64,000 bases of DNA from Chloroflexi bacterium TSY. GTDB lineage: Bacteria; Chloroflexota; Anaerolineae; Caldilineales; Caldilineaceae. The notes under the pieces were generated by a model, which saw only the letters and a program-made list of their open reading frames with translations, made no database searches and was not told the origin of the DNA. Location: the NCBI GenBank assembly GCA_019217005.1, contig JAHBNG010000073.1, forward strand, positions 7,370 through 71,369. The letters run 5' to 3'. Numbering within the stretch: position 1 is the first letter of the stretch; each line of letters begins with the position of its first letter. The position numbers and the translations under genes are program-made. Shown piece after piece: positions 1-8,500 of the stretch.

Positions 1-1014
1 AATTAGCTCAGCGGGGAGATAGATCTGGTTCAGCTCTTTATCATGATTTGCGCTGATTTCCTTACGCTGTTGCTTTTTGTCAATGATTGCAAATAGTTTT
101 TCGACTGCCATCATGCCACTTTGGCGTACAGGCTGTCGCATTGTTGTCAGGGCAGGCGTGACAGAGGTCGCCTCGACTGAGTCATCGTATCCTACGATGG
201 CAATCTCTTGAGGCACTCGCACGCCTGACTCCTTTAATGCATCAATTGCTCCTACTGCCATGCTGTCCGAAGCAGCGAAGACGGCGTCTACCTTCTGTTC
301 GAGCAGTTGCAGCATCACATTGAATCCGCTCTGTTTGGTGAAATCACCATACCCGATCAAGAATTCATCGACCTCGTAGCCGTGCATGACTAACGCCTGT
401 TTGTAACCAACCAACCGATCAAGTGCGGCGCGGTTCTTCATGTGGCCCGTAATTGTACCAATTCGTCTATACCCTAGCTCAATCAGATGGGTCACGGCGG
501 TCTCTGCACCCCTTACGTTGTCCACATCGATAAAAGGAACGGTCGGATTTTCGTGGCGACCAACCACAATGAAGGGAAGATTGTTTTCAGCTAGCAGATT
601 GATAAATGGATCATCTGTGTAAGTTCCGCTGACGATCAATCCGTCCAAAAGCTGATTTTGCAGAATGCGCCGCGTCAGTTTGGTTTCTTCACTTTTATCA
701 TGAAAGAGAAAGAGCGTAAGGGTCAAATCGAGCTGATTGGCACCTTCTGCCACGCCTTGGATCAGGCGCGGAAAGAAGGCATTGTCGAAAATGACTTCAG
801 TAGGTTCGCCGATGACCAGCCCGATGATATTCGTGGATTGCCCGGCAAGCATCTGAGCAGCAGGGTGCGGTTGGTAGCCGGTTTCTTGGATGACTTTTTG
901 GATGCGTTCTCGTACTTCAGGGCGAACGCTGGCCTGATTGCGCACGACGCGCGAAACAGTCGAACGGGACACACCCGCTAATTTTGCAACTTGTTCAAGA
1001 GTTAATTTGCTCAC
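1..1014 (-). CDS. LacI/GalR-family transcriptional regulator (C-terminus cut by window edge)
   Basis: Sugar-responsive repressor. The 338 visible residues start with a LacI helix-turn-helix (LEQVAKLAGVSRSTVSRVV, about residues 5-23), then the hinge segment GYQPHPAAQMLAG, then a periplasmic-binding-like effector domain (NIIGLVIGEP; FINLLAENNLPFIVVGR; GYDDSVEATSVTPALTT). The start is GTG at 1012-1014; I see no ATG in frame near the HTH. Family knowledge: such proteins bind palindromic operators and are released by a sugar or sugar phosphate. It lies on the same strand as the sialidase gene ending at 1216 and is the likely local regulator of the glycan genes. I found no convincing LacI operator, so its targets are inference. 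The last few dozen residues lie outside the window. Confidence 0.93.
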   Translation of the reverse strand, partial: MSKLTLEQVAKLAGVSRSTVSRVVRNQASVRPEVRERIQKVIQETGYQPHPAAQMLAGQSTNIIGLVIGEPTEVIFDNAFFPRLIQGVAEGANQLDLTLTLFLFHDKSEETKLTRRILQNQLLDGLIVSGTYTDDPFINLLAENNLPFIVVGRHENPTVPFIDVDNVRGAETAVTHLIELGYRRIGTITGHMKNRAALDRLVGYKQALVMHGYEVDEFLIGYGDFTKQSGFNVMLQLLEQKVDAVFAASDSMAVGAIDALKESGVRVPQEIAIVGYDDSVEATSVTPALTTMRQPVRQSGMMAVEKLFAIIDKKQQRKEISANHDKELNQIYLPAELI

Positions 1015-1066
1015 GGAAAACCTTGCAAAATGAACTGACCAAGAAAGCGGCTTCGCCGCAGCCATC

Positions 1067-1146
1067 AGCTGTCAGCTATCAGCCAGGAATTGGCAACGCT
1101 ATATGACTGATTTTTATGAATACCTATACCATAAAAAATCTATCCG
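1067..1146. repeat. Dispersed intergenic repeat, copy 1 (second copy at 9631-9715)
   Basis: The stretch begins AGCTGTCAGC, runs through GACTGATTTTTAT and ends near CCTATACCATAAAAAATC. A diverged copy with the same order of words lies at 9631-9715. It is non-coding and abuts the 65-bp palindromic repeat at 1144. Its origin is unknown. Confidence 0.55.
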
Positions 1147-1208
1147 CAAAGTGGTTGTGAGCTCAACCATCTTCACGGGTGAGAATGCATCGTCACAGAA
1201 CTTTTCGG
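1144..1208. repeat. 65-bp imperfect palindromic repeat, copy 1 of 4
   Basis: The ends are inverted and similar: CCGCAAAGTGGTTGTGAG on the left, TCACAGAACTTTTCGG on the right. Related copies lie at 23560-23624 (same orientation), 46676-46740 and 48834-48899 (opposite orientation). All four are intergenic, of near-equal length, and lie close to genes of ABC importers or glycan enzymes. The size and structure resemble REP/MITE-like elements. Confidence 0.75.
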
Positions 1209-1215
1209 GCAAGCA

Positions 1216-2811
1216 CTAAGTTGTAATATCTTCTGGTTCAATATAGACGCCGACCAGATGGCTCTTATTGGGTCGATCACCATAGTTTGTATAATCGACA
1301 AAGAATATTCGACCATCTTCCAGAAGAATCCATGAGGAGTATCCGTGGTCCGGGTTTGGTTTCTGGCTGGGATGATTGCCATGAATCTGAATGATTCGGT
1401 CGCGCTGATATTGATCTGACCATTGCCCATCCGCGGCAGACCAGGACCAGCTGATGTTGTCCAATGCTGGATTGTTCACTTTGTATGAGACCTTACGCCA
1501 GAAACTTTGCCCCGTATCGCTGAATTGACCAAATTGGGTCCGCCGCAGTGGATCTCCACCACGAAAATCAGAGGCTGGCGTTTCTTCACGGAAGACACAG
1601 CGATTCAACAGCAACTCACCATCTACTTCCACCCGGAACCATCCTCGCCTATGATGCAGACGAACAGTACGGTAGCGCGTGAGATCAACCTGTTGGCGGA
1701 TATGTCCTCCTCCACGTCGGACGGCAATTTCATGGGGTGAGAGAGTGACGATTTGGCCAACTCGTGAAATAGACAGAAAGGCCACTTCCACATTGGCTGC
1801 GGCGGAAATTTTTACTTCTGCCTCAAAGATGACCTCACTAAAATTGGATTCCGGCGGCAGCAAGGTGTAGCGACATTCGTGCTCGATCTGGTTGTGAATG
1901 ATGAGAGCTTCGTCCGCCAATTGGGCCTTATATTTGCGCCGCGGTCCACCAAGCTGCCAAGTACCGGCCTCGGCGTCTAGATCCCCCACCCATGCATAGC
2001 AGCCCAGACCGCCATTCATATGGCGTCCTGTCACCATACAGCGTCCATCTGGTAATTGCTTAACATATGGTCGGTGCAATCCAAAGGGCATGATCTGTGG
2101 CTCTGACCATGTGTGTCCACAATCATCCGAAAACGCCACCAGGCACGGAATGCCGCCTGAGTGATTCTCGCGCATGACGCAGACCAGCCGCTTGCCTTCA
2201 TCAAGAATCGCAATTGCGCCCTCGCAGAAGCGGTGATATCCATTGTGCGCAATCGTGCTGCGTTCAGACCAGCTTTTGCCGCCATCCGTCGAAACCCAAA
2301 GCACGTCAGCAAATTCTTGGGTCTCGCCACGCATGAGGTGGGTTGCGACTCCAAGCGTGCCGTCGGGCAGATCAATGATGCGGTCTGGTTCAAAACCAAG
2401 AATACCGTTGTCATGCTGAGCTGTCCAAGTATCACCTTCGTCTTCGCTCCAGTATAACCAGTTGCCCGGAGGCTGGTCTTCATGAAAGTGGGTATCGTCG
2501 TCGTGGTCGCAGATGACCACTAGTCTGCCATCTCTAAGATAACTCAAACGAGGCGTGACCAATCGTTCATCGCCTTGGGTCAAGTCGGCTTCATCGATCT
2601 CGCGATGCTTGAACCAAGTGTGACCACCATCGTCGCTGGCCAAGAGGGTAAGAATTTGATTCTTCTGAGACCAATGTGAATCGGTATCGCTGTAGATGAG
2701 CATCATGCGGCCTGATGGGAGTTGTACGATGTCGGGGTTTTTGGTAAAGCGATCAAAGCTGCGCCAGATGTCAAAAACTTTGTGGTTGATTGAACGAGTG
2801 TGAATATACAT
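1216..2811 (-). CDS. Sialidase-superfamily (BNR repeat) protein with an inserted lectin-like domain
   Basis: 531 residues. At least four Asp-box motifs (SDDGGHTW, SEDEGDTW, STDGGKSW, SDDCGHTW) mark a beta-propeller over about residues 15-260. Residues about 300-430 form a beta-rich insertion resembling a concanavalin/LamG-like fold (VEVAFLSISRVGQIVTL; RYRTVRLHHRRGWFRVEVDG), after which a last propeller blade returns (SSWILLEDGRIFFVDYTNYG). There is no signal peptide and no FRIP motif, so a true exo-sialidase activity is less certain than for the gene at 4912-5964; a related glycoside hydrolase acting on imported oligosaccharides is possible. It lies upstream of the LacI regulator on the same strand. 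Confidence 0.85.
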   Translation of the reverse strand: MYIHTRSINHKVFDIWRSFDRFTKNPDIVQLPSGRMMLIYSDTDSHWSQKNQILTLLASDDGGHTWFKHREIDEADLTQGDERLVTPRLSYLRDGRLVVICDHDDDTHFHEDQPPGNWLYWSEDEGDTWTAQHDNGILGFEPDRIIDLPDGTLGVATHLMRGETQEFADVLWVSTDGGKSWSERSTIAHNGYHRFCEGAIAILDEGKRLVCVMRENHSGGIPCLVAFSDDCGHTWSEPQIMPFGLHRPYVKQLPDGRCMVTGRHMNGGLGCYAWVGDLDAEAGTWQLGGPRRKYKAQLADEALIIHNQIEHECRYTLLPPESNFSEVIFEAEVKISAAANVEVAFLSISRVGQIVTLSPHEIAVRRGGGHIRQQVDLTRYRTVRLHHRRGWFRVEVDGELLLNRCVFREETPASDFRGGDPLRRTQFGQFSDTGQSFWRKVSYKVNNPALDNISWSWSAADGQWSDQYQRDRIIQIHGNHPSQKPNPDHGYSSWILLEDGRIFFVDYTNYGDRPNKSHLVGVYIEPEDITT

Positions 2812-3453
2812 ATTCGTTAGGGTTCCTTTGGTGTTCGCCCATTGCTGTGTGATTCAGTACTTGTCAAAGAATAATCCTGATATACATTCCTTCGAAGACT
2901 CAAGACAAGCCTGCGCTTCGATTGCGAAGTATACCATTAGACTTTACCTGCGCAATAAAGTAAAACCAAGAAAGTATTTGGACACAGATTTCTAGGATTT
3001 TCAGGATTTTATCCGCGTTTATCCGTGAAAATCCGCGTCCTATTTCTAATTTCTTTCTTGGAATCACTAATTATCCGTTCGTTCCACATGTCCTTATCAC
3101 CCGAACGTATGGAGAGAGATTACATTGAGTCGAAAGTTTGAAAATATACGTTTGGACTTGTGAGACTGCGCCTCGTAAACCTCTGTTTCACCTCTTGTCA
3201 ACGTATATATTCTACCGACAACAAACAAAGACCTGTCGTACCAGGCGCGAGTTTAAGGGGGATATCAATCGCGTATGATGAGTCATTATTCCACCAACCA
3301 CGTATGATGGTTTTCAGCTAAGATTCGAGCGCTTCCAGAAAAACAGATTCGTTACGTTTAGCGCTTCCCCTGGAAGATTCTTACGCTGTCTGTCAAGCCA
3401 CTATCTTGCACAAAGGCAATGGGACAAGCGCTAAAAAGGGAAAGGCAAAAAAT
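2812..3453. other. Gene-free stretch with short inverted repeats
   Basis: No supported gene. CCAAGAAAG at 2966-2974 and its complement CTTTCTTGG at 3053-3061 flank a section (about 2983-3043) rich in variants of the word ATCCGCGT/ATCCGTG, a repeat style common in bacterial intergenic DNA. ATATACGTT near 3144 is mirrored by AACGTATAT near 3200. Promoters for the divergent genes on either side are expected here, but I cannot point to a clear one. Confidence 0.5.
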
Positions 3454-4464
3454 ATGAGCATTTCGCCAAAAGTGGTCATACGGGTTATTTTATCATCTGT
3501 TCTAACCTGTTATATTTTTCTGTATGCATACCAAGGTATGTACGCTCGCAAGGAGGTTGTATTACCGCTCCAAGGGGTAAACCGGATATCATCACCATTT
3601 GATTCACCCTTGCCAACACCAACCGAGCCACCGCCTGATTCACCCTTGCCAACGCCGACCGAACCACCGCCAACGCCAACTGAGCCAACGCCGACACCGA
3701 CCGAACCACCGCCAACGCCAACTGAGCCACCACCAACGCCAACCGAGCCGCCACCGACGCCAACCGAGCCATCACCAACACCCACATCTGCTGTAGAAGG
3801 CAAAGGGAAGGCCTTCGGGCGAATTGAAAGTCTGCCGTCTGGTCTGATTGGCAACTGGATCATCAACGGCGTCAACTACCAATCGACCAATCAAACTGTG
3901 CTTCGACAACGATTTGGGACCCTTGAAAAAGGAAGTTGTGTACTTGTGCGATACTCCGAAGCAACTATACCCTTTACGGCAACCAGAATTCGAGGAATGC
4001 CGGACCGCACCTGTGGTAGTGATTCAACAGAACGTAAGGCAATTGGCATTGTGTATCATCTGCCCGATGACCTGATTGGACGATGGGCGATCGGTCGCGC
4101 TTTATACATGACCGATGCCGATACACAGTTCATCCAAAAACGGGGGGAATTTGCCTTTGGTGTTTGCGTAGAGGTTCGTTATCCAACGAATGTCACTTTG
4201 CCCACGGCTACTCGAATTCGAACAGTACCAAAGAGCCAGTGTGGTCCAGATACCGAAGGGGTAGATGAAGGGAAAATTGTACGTTATCCGCGTGAGTTGA
4301 CGGGTGTGTGGGTCATCGGGAAAACACCCTACATAGCAACCACTGAAACTGTATTTCAACAGGAAGCAGAGTCATTTGATGTCGGCGTTCACGTCAATGT
4401 CAAATATTATGTAGGTCCTCATGGGCAACGTATCGCTACCAGTATTATATCGACAGGCGATTGA
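3454..4464 (+). CDS. Membrane-anchored or secreted protein with Pro/Thr linker and three DUF5666-like repeats
   Basis: 336 residues from the ATG at 3454, chosen over a TTG at 3406 because a purine-rich AAAGGGAAAGG precedes it. An N-terminal hydrophobic helix (VVIRVILSSVLTCYIFLYAY, about residues 6-25) acts as anchor or signal. A low-complexity linker built from PTPTEPP units follows; its DNA is tandemly repetitive at about 3600-3790. Three repeats of about 70 residues come next, each with the pattern GxI..LP..LIGxWxIxG and a beta strand VxVRY. Repeats 1 and 2 carry two cysteines each (GSCVLV/DRTCG; GVCVEV/KSQCG), repeat 3 none. This matches DUF5666-type domains common in Chloroflexota exported proteins. 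Function is unknown; a cell-surface role is inferred from the anchor and linker. Confidence 0.8.
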   Translation: MSISPKVVIRVILSSVLTCYIFLYAYQGMYARKEVVLPLQGVNRISSPFDSPLPTPTEPPPDSPLPTPTEPPPTPTEPTPTPTEPPPTPTEPPPTPTEPPPTPTEPSPTPTSAVEGKGKAFGRIESLPSGLIGNWIINGVNYQSTNQTVLRQRFGTLEKGSCVLVRYSEATIPFTATRIRGMPDRTCGSDSTERKAIGIVYHLPDDLIGRWAIGRALYMTDADTQFIQKRGEFAFGVCVEVRYPTNVTLPTATRIRTVPKSQCGPDTEGVDEGKIVRYPRELTGVWVIGKTPYIATTETVFQQEAESFDVGVHVNVKYYVGPHGQRIATSIISTGD

Positions 4465-4911
4465 TCATGCCCATCCAGAAAAGGTTTGTCCCATCTCTGC
4501 CCATTAAAGCTTGATGAGGCAAGATCTGGTACAAACCATTCTGGGTCTTCGCGACAAAGTGTACAAGCGATGAATTCTCGTGGTGCGTCAAACGAGCCAG
4601 TACGCACCACGTATCACGTTGTCAAGTACACTATCTCGCGTAGAGCAATTTCAAAATAGGCCGTTCCAGGTGACAGTCACTCCCGAATGCCCTGAAAGGG
4701 TTGATAAACTTTCGTTCTCGCACCGTCTCAAGTGACGGTCACCTTCCACTGCTCTCGCCTTTGCGGAAGGTGACCGTCACTTCACGACCCAGCGGGCGTG
4801 AACTTCCGCCGCAAAGCGGGAGATTTCGGGAGTGTCACCTGGCGCACGACTGTCCCGTTTCCAATTTGGAATTGTTGTCTCGCGTAGAGCCCCTATTCTA
4901 TCGAAATTAAA
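4465..4911. other. Gene-free stretch between convergent genes, dense in GTGAC-N-GTCAC palindromes
   Basis: No gene supported. It carries the palindromes GTGACAGTCAC (about 4671), GTGACGGTCAC (about 4731) and GTGACCGTCAC (about 4770), plus inverted words TTTGCGGAAGGTGACC and CTTCCGCCGCAAAG. The first part (4645-4742) recurs in opposite orientation at 33770-33872. Confidence 0.6.
4645..4742. repeat. About 100-bp repeat with GTGAC-N-GTCAC arms, copy 1 (copy 2 at 33770-33872, inverted)
   Basis: Read on the plus strand: CAATTTCAAAATAGGCCGTT, then AGGTGACAGTCACT, a core containing AAACTTTCGTTCTCGCA, then AAGTGACGGTCACC. The same order is found on the minus strand of 33770-33872. The outer palindromes are inverted relative to each other, giving a potential long hairpin. 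Confidence 0.7.
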
Positions 4912-5964
4912 TCAATCAGTTAGCCAAGCCAAATCAAACTGCGCCAATCTCAGTTGCGCATAGCTATGTTCCTCACCACACTCATAGAGGCAGTGGAGCA
5001 TGCCATCCGATGTCACTGCCAAATCAGAATAGGCCGACGGTCCTTCGTAGAGTACCTTGGCAACGGGCCAACTCTGACACTCATCGTAACTAAGTCGCAC
5101 AGTCATCTTTTCGCGCGCCGTGCTTGCGGGGTTGGCAAAGAGGATACGATTTCGATCATGTCGTTGCTCATCAGTCAACCGCACGAGGCTGGCTTGGCAA
5201 ATTGGTTCAAGTAGGGTTTCATCCCAACGAAATTGGGAGAAGCTTTTGCCCTGATCGTGGCTCCACGCAACTGCACGCCATTTGCCGCCAACATAGTTGC
5301 GGCAATTGATGTAAACAGAACCGTCAACTAGCTCGACCACGGCACATTCGTTCGTTCCATCGTCAACAATCCCGCCGATTTGCCAGCTTATGCCATGATC
5401 ATCGCTGTAGATTATGTGAGAATGGTAAGGATCGCGCTGACGATCAAAGTATTTGCCAACCATATGATCACAGGGAATGACCAGCCGCCCATTTTGTAGC
5501 TGAATTCCGTGGGTCGGTCCTGTGGCATACCAAGTCCAGGATGGGTCTTTGACATCGTCCGTGATTTCGGTCGGTTCAGTCCAGGTGACACCATCATCTG
5601 TACTATGGGTAACCCAGACAGTACGCGGGGCTTTGCCTTGCGTAATGAGATTTTCGTCGCCATCGGCCAAATTCTTGCAGAAGGGAAGCCAAATCGTGCC
5701 AGTGTCTCGGTCGACCACAGGACAGGGATTGCCGCAAGTCATGCCTGATTCGGTTACGACGAGCTGCATGGGTTGCCAAGTGGCACCGTTATCAAAACTG
5801 CGTTTCAACACCAAGTCAATTTCACCAGCATCGCCGCGCCCATGTTTGCGCCCTTCGGCAAAAGCGAACAGCGTACCATGGACAGAAACCGTCATGGCCG
5901 GTATGCGAAAGGTATGGTAAGTATCCTGACCACTGGTAAAAAGGTTCCTCTGTTCCAATTTCAT
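4912..5964 (-). CDS. Exo-alpha-sialidase (GH33-type neuraminidase)
   Basis: 350 residues, full length for a bare catalytic six-blade propeller. The FRIP motif (TFRIPAMTV, about residues 18-26) supplies an arginine of the Arg triad. The next blade holds AEGRKHGRGDAGEIDLV with the conserved R and D. Asp boxes: SFDNGATW, STDDGVTW, SDDHGISW, SHDQGKSF. The Glu/Tyr pair is represented by NECAVVEL and AYSDLAV; another Arg lies in YINCRNY. Family reaction: hydrolysis of terminal sialic acids from glycans. There is no signal peptide, suggesting action on imported oligosaccharides or non-classical export. The start is supported by GGAG in the 12 bases upstream. It faces the secreted DUF5666-like gene. 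Confidence 0.92.
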   Translation of the reverse strand: MKLEQRNLFTSGQDTYHTFRIPAMTVSVHGTLFAFAEGRKHGRGDAGEIDLVLKRSFDNGATWQPMQLVVTESGMTCGNPCPVVDRDTGTIWLPFCKNLADGDENLITQGKAPRTVWVTHSTDDGVTWTEPTEITDDVKDPSWTWYATGPTHGIQLQNGRLVIPCDHMVGKYFDRQRDPYHSHIIYSDDHGISWQIGGIVDDGTNECAVVELVDGSVYINCRNYVGGKWRAVAWSHDQGKSFSQFRWDETLLEPICQASLVRLTDEQRHDRNRILFANPASTAREKMTVRLSYDECQSWPVAKVLYEGPSAYSDLAVTSDGMLHCLYECGEEHSYAQLRLAQFDLAWLTD

Positions 5965-6114
5965 GGTTGTCTCCAGGTTATAAAAAAATAGGTGACTACG
6001 CAGAGCTTTTCAGAGTATAATTGCATCATTTCCATCTATCCAACTTCCTGGCCTTATGGTAAAATAATGAATCGATTTGTTCGCAAAATATACCGCATGA
6101 TGGAGGTCAAACCG

Positions 6115-7077
6115 ATGGCCGCTCTACAAGCATCGACTAGAACACCCTCAAGCAAGTTTTCTCAATGGATACTTTCGCCGCCGTCCATGGACGCGCTGAA
6201 AGCTGAGTTCGAAAAATATCAAAATCTAGATCTACCCGGCAGTGATGGAGAACCAATGGAAAATGATCGGGAACGCATTCAAATTAATTTAGGGCTTCAA
6301 TCTATTGACCACCATTGGGCTGATCGAGATGACTTCTTTGCCGGCGGCAATATGTTCATCTATTTCAATATGAGGCAGGCTACTGCGGTCATGGCAGAAA
6401 TTGCCGATCCCTCTCTCCCTAGACGAACATTCCGTGGGCCCGATATGTTTGTGGTGTTTGATGTCGACGGTAGCTACCGACGCCAAAAATGGGTTGTGTG
6501 GGAAGAAGAGGGACGATATCCAGATGTCATCTTTGAGTATCTTTCCCCGAGTACTCGCAAGACAGATTTGGATGAAAAAAAGAACCTCTACGAGCGGACT
6601 TTTACGACCCATGAATACTTCTGCTTTGACTATTTAGACCCCCACTCAGAAGATAGCCTGCGTGGCTGGCGATTAGATGCACACCAGCGGTATCAACCTA
6701 TTGAGCCAAATGAGCACGGTTGGTTATGGAGTGAACGGCTCGGTCTGTGGGTTGGTACCTGGCAGGGAACGATCGAGCGTGATGAAACCACCTGGCTGCG
6801 TTTTTACACAGAGAACGGTGAATTGGTCTTAACAGCAACTGAGGCGGAAACGATGGCACGGCAAACGGCAGAGGAGCAGGCCGCCCAAGAGGCCAATGCA
6901 CGCCAAGCAGCAGAGGAGCAAGCTACCCAGGAAGCCAATGCACGCCAAGTGGCAGAGGAACAGGCTGTCCAAGAAGCCAATGCACGCCAGGCAGCAGAAG
7001 AACGTGCAAAGACTATGGAAGATGAGAATGCCCGTCTGCGGGCAGAATTGGCGCGCCTGCGAGGAGATGTGACCTAG
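6115..7077 (+). CDS. Uma2-family (DUF820) endonuclease-like protein with repeated coiled-coil tail
   Basis: About 320 residues from the ATG at 6115, preferred over upstream GTG/ATG starts because GGAGG lies 8 nt before it. The core (about residues 60-190) shows the PD-(D/E)XK-like Uma2 signature: GPDMFVVFDVDG, VVWEEEGRYPDVIFEYLSP, KKNLYE. The C-terminal third contains three near-identical 14-residue units (AEEQAAQEANARQA type, DNA period 42 bp, about 6864-6990) and a leucine-zipper-like end (ENARLRAELARLRGD). The family is very abundant in Cyanobacteria and Chloroflexota; its role is unproven, with nuclease activity inferred from fold. The tail predicts oligomerisation. It is a single gene between two minus-strand units. 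Confidence 0.88.
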   Translation: MAALQASTRTPSSKFSQWILSPPSMDALKAEFEKYQNLDLPGSDGEPMENDRERIQINLGLQSIDHHWADRDDFFAGGNMFIYFNMRQATAVMAEIADPSLPRRTFRGPDMFVVFDVDGSYRRQKWVVWEEEGRYPDVIFEYLSPSTRKTDLDEKKNLYERTFTTHEYFCFDYLDPHSEDSLRGWRLDAHQRYQPIEPNEHGWLWSERLGLWVGTWQGTIERDETTWLRFYTENGELVLTATEAETMARQTAEEQAAQEANARQAAEEQATQEANARQVAEEQAVQEANARQAAEERAKTMEDENARLRAELARLRGDVT

Positions 7078-7104
7078 CCAGGTGCTACTCAGTATAAACA
7101 GATT

Positions 7105-8472
7105 TCATTTCAGAACGCCGGGCGGAATGATCACTGTTTCCCGCTCATCCAGTTGGTATCCCCATTGTTGGCAATAGGCTGGACCAGACAAAAAGTCATC
7201 TCCCTGCGCATCAAGTTTCCTCTGTAACCAAGCATCTAATTCGTTTATGAGTGACACCTGTTCGGCCTGACCGACTAAGTTCTCTAACTGGTAGGGATCA
7301 TTCTCATTGTCATAGAGAAGCCACGGTCCTTCAAGTGAACGAGCGTATGTATAGCGCGTCGTGCGCAACCCTCTATACTCTTTGCCACCTAGACCATGCC
7401 ACCAATCGGCAATGGGGTGAATGCACTCTATGAGGGCGGCCCCATCGGATGGATCCGGTTCCCCCATCAAACAACTGCTAAAATCTAAACCTTCGACTGA
7501 CTCGGGAATGGGCAGGTCGCAGAGACCCAACAGCGTCGGGAGGATATCTGGTGTCCCCATCAGTGCGTCAAGGGTGCGAGGAGCACGGCCAAAGCGTTCA
7601 GGATAGCGTAGCAAGAACGGCACTCGAATCGATTCATCCCAAGGTGCTTGTTTGTTGGTGATGCCTTGACAACCCACTGCATCCCCATGGTCTGAAGTGA
7701 AAATGAAGATCGTATTGTCGGAGATGCCCGCTTCTTCTATGGTGGTCATCAGATCACCCAAACAAGCGTCAAGAGCGGTGCAGTGAGCATAGTAACCTGC
7801 CAATGCATGAGAGACGAACATCGCGAGCGGCATCGTCACATTTGGACGGAGTTTCAGCTCATCTCCCCGATAGAGACGGCGATATTCCCCGGGTGCGGTT
7901 CCATAAGGATTGTGAGGCGGTCCCCAGGAGAGCACAAGCAGGAACGGATTCGTCCCTGCCTGTTTGGAGGCATGTTCGCGGATATATTTTTGCGCCTCGC
8001 GGGTCTGGGCAATGGCGTCATAGCCTTCCCATATTTGTGATTCATCTGAATCGCCAGCGTAGTAGAAGGACCTGTTATAGTCGTGGGTACACTCTAACAC
8101 GCGCCAAAAGTCAAACCCCTGATGTCGGTCTGGCGGAATGTATGCATCGCGCCCGTGACCGTCGACATGCCACTTGCCAATCCAGGCGGTGTCATAACCA
8201 TGTTGCGCGAAGATCTTGCCCAACGTCGTTGCATTCGGATCCAAAGAAACATCATTTACAAAGAGACCGTGGGTAAGCGGGTATTGTCCGCTGAGAAAGC
8301 TGGCGCGATATGCAGTACAAAGTGGACAAGTCGAGACCGCATTGCGTAGGTTGATGCTTTCATCTGCCAAGCGATCAATATTCGGCGTCTGTACGTTTGG
8401 GTCACCAGCATAACCGGTGGCCTGGGCACGCCATTGATCACCAAAAACATAGATAATATTGGGGCGTTCCAT
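7105..8472 (-). CDS. Sulfatase (type I, arylsulfatase family)
   Basis: 455 residues. The N-terminal metal-site motif NIIYVFGDQWRAQATG is followed by DPNVQTPNIDRLA. The formylglycine region reads CPLCTAYRASFLSGQYP, so the modified residue is the second Cys; the usual C-x-P-x-R is here C-T-A-Y-R, with Ala in place of Pro. Further motifs are GKWHVDGHG and FIFTSDHGDAVG (metal Asp/His). Substrate is unknown; family members release sulfate from glycans or small sulfate esters. AGGAG precedes the start. It begins 28 bp after the ABC ATPase gene on the same strand and is probably the last gene of the peptide/oligosaccharide importer operon. No signal peptide is seen. Confidence 0.92.
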   Translation of the reverse strand: MERPNIIYVFGDQWRAQATGYAGDPNVQTPNIDRLADESINLRNAVSTCPLCTAYRASFLSGQYPLTHGLFVNDVSLDPNATTLGKIFAQHGYDTAWIGKWHVDGHGRDAYIPPDRHQGFDFWRVLECTHDYNRSFYYAGDSDESQIWEGYDAIAQTREAQKYIREHASKQAGTNPFLLVLSWGPPHNPYGTAPGEYRRLYRGDELKLRPNVTMPLAMFVSHALAGYYAHCTALDACLGDLMTTIEEAGISDNTIFIFTSDHGDAVGCQGITNKQAPWDESIRVPFLLRYPERFGRAPRTLDALMGTPDILPTLLGLCDLPIPESVEGLDFSSCLMGEPDPSDGAALIECIHPIADWWHGLGGKEYRGLRTTRYTYARSLEGPWLLYDNENDPYQLENLVGQAEQVSLINELDAWLQRKLDAQGDDFLSGPAYCQQWGYQLDERETVIIPPGVLK

Positions 8473-8500
8473 TCATTAAATCTCCTATGCTGAACACTGT

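Noticed and set aside
3600..3790. CRISPR-like regular repetition
   Set aside because: The repeats are short in-frame coding units without spacers of unique sequence; no cas genes are near. No CRISPR array was found in the window.
3485..3875. Open frames opposite the Pro/Thr stalk (Val/Gly- and Ala/Leu-rich proteins)
   Set aside because: They are antisense shadows of the tandem repeat DNA in the gene at 3454-4464; composition mirrors the repeat and no family features are seen.
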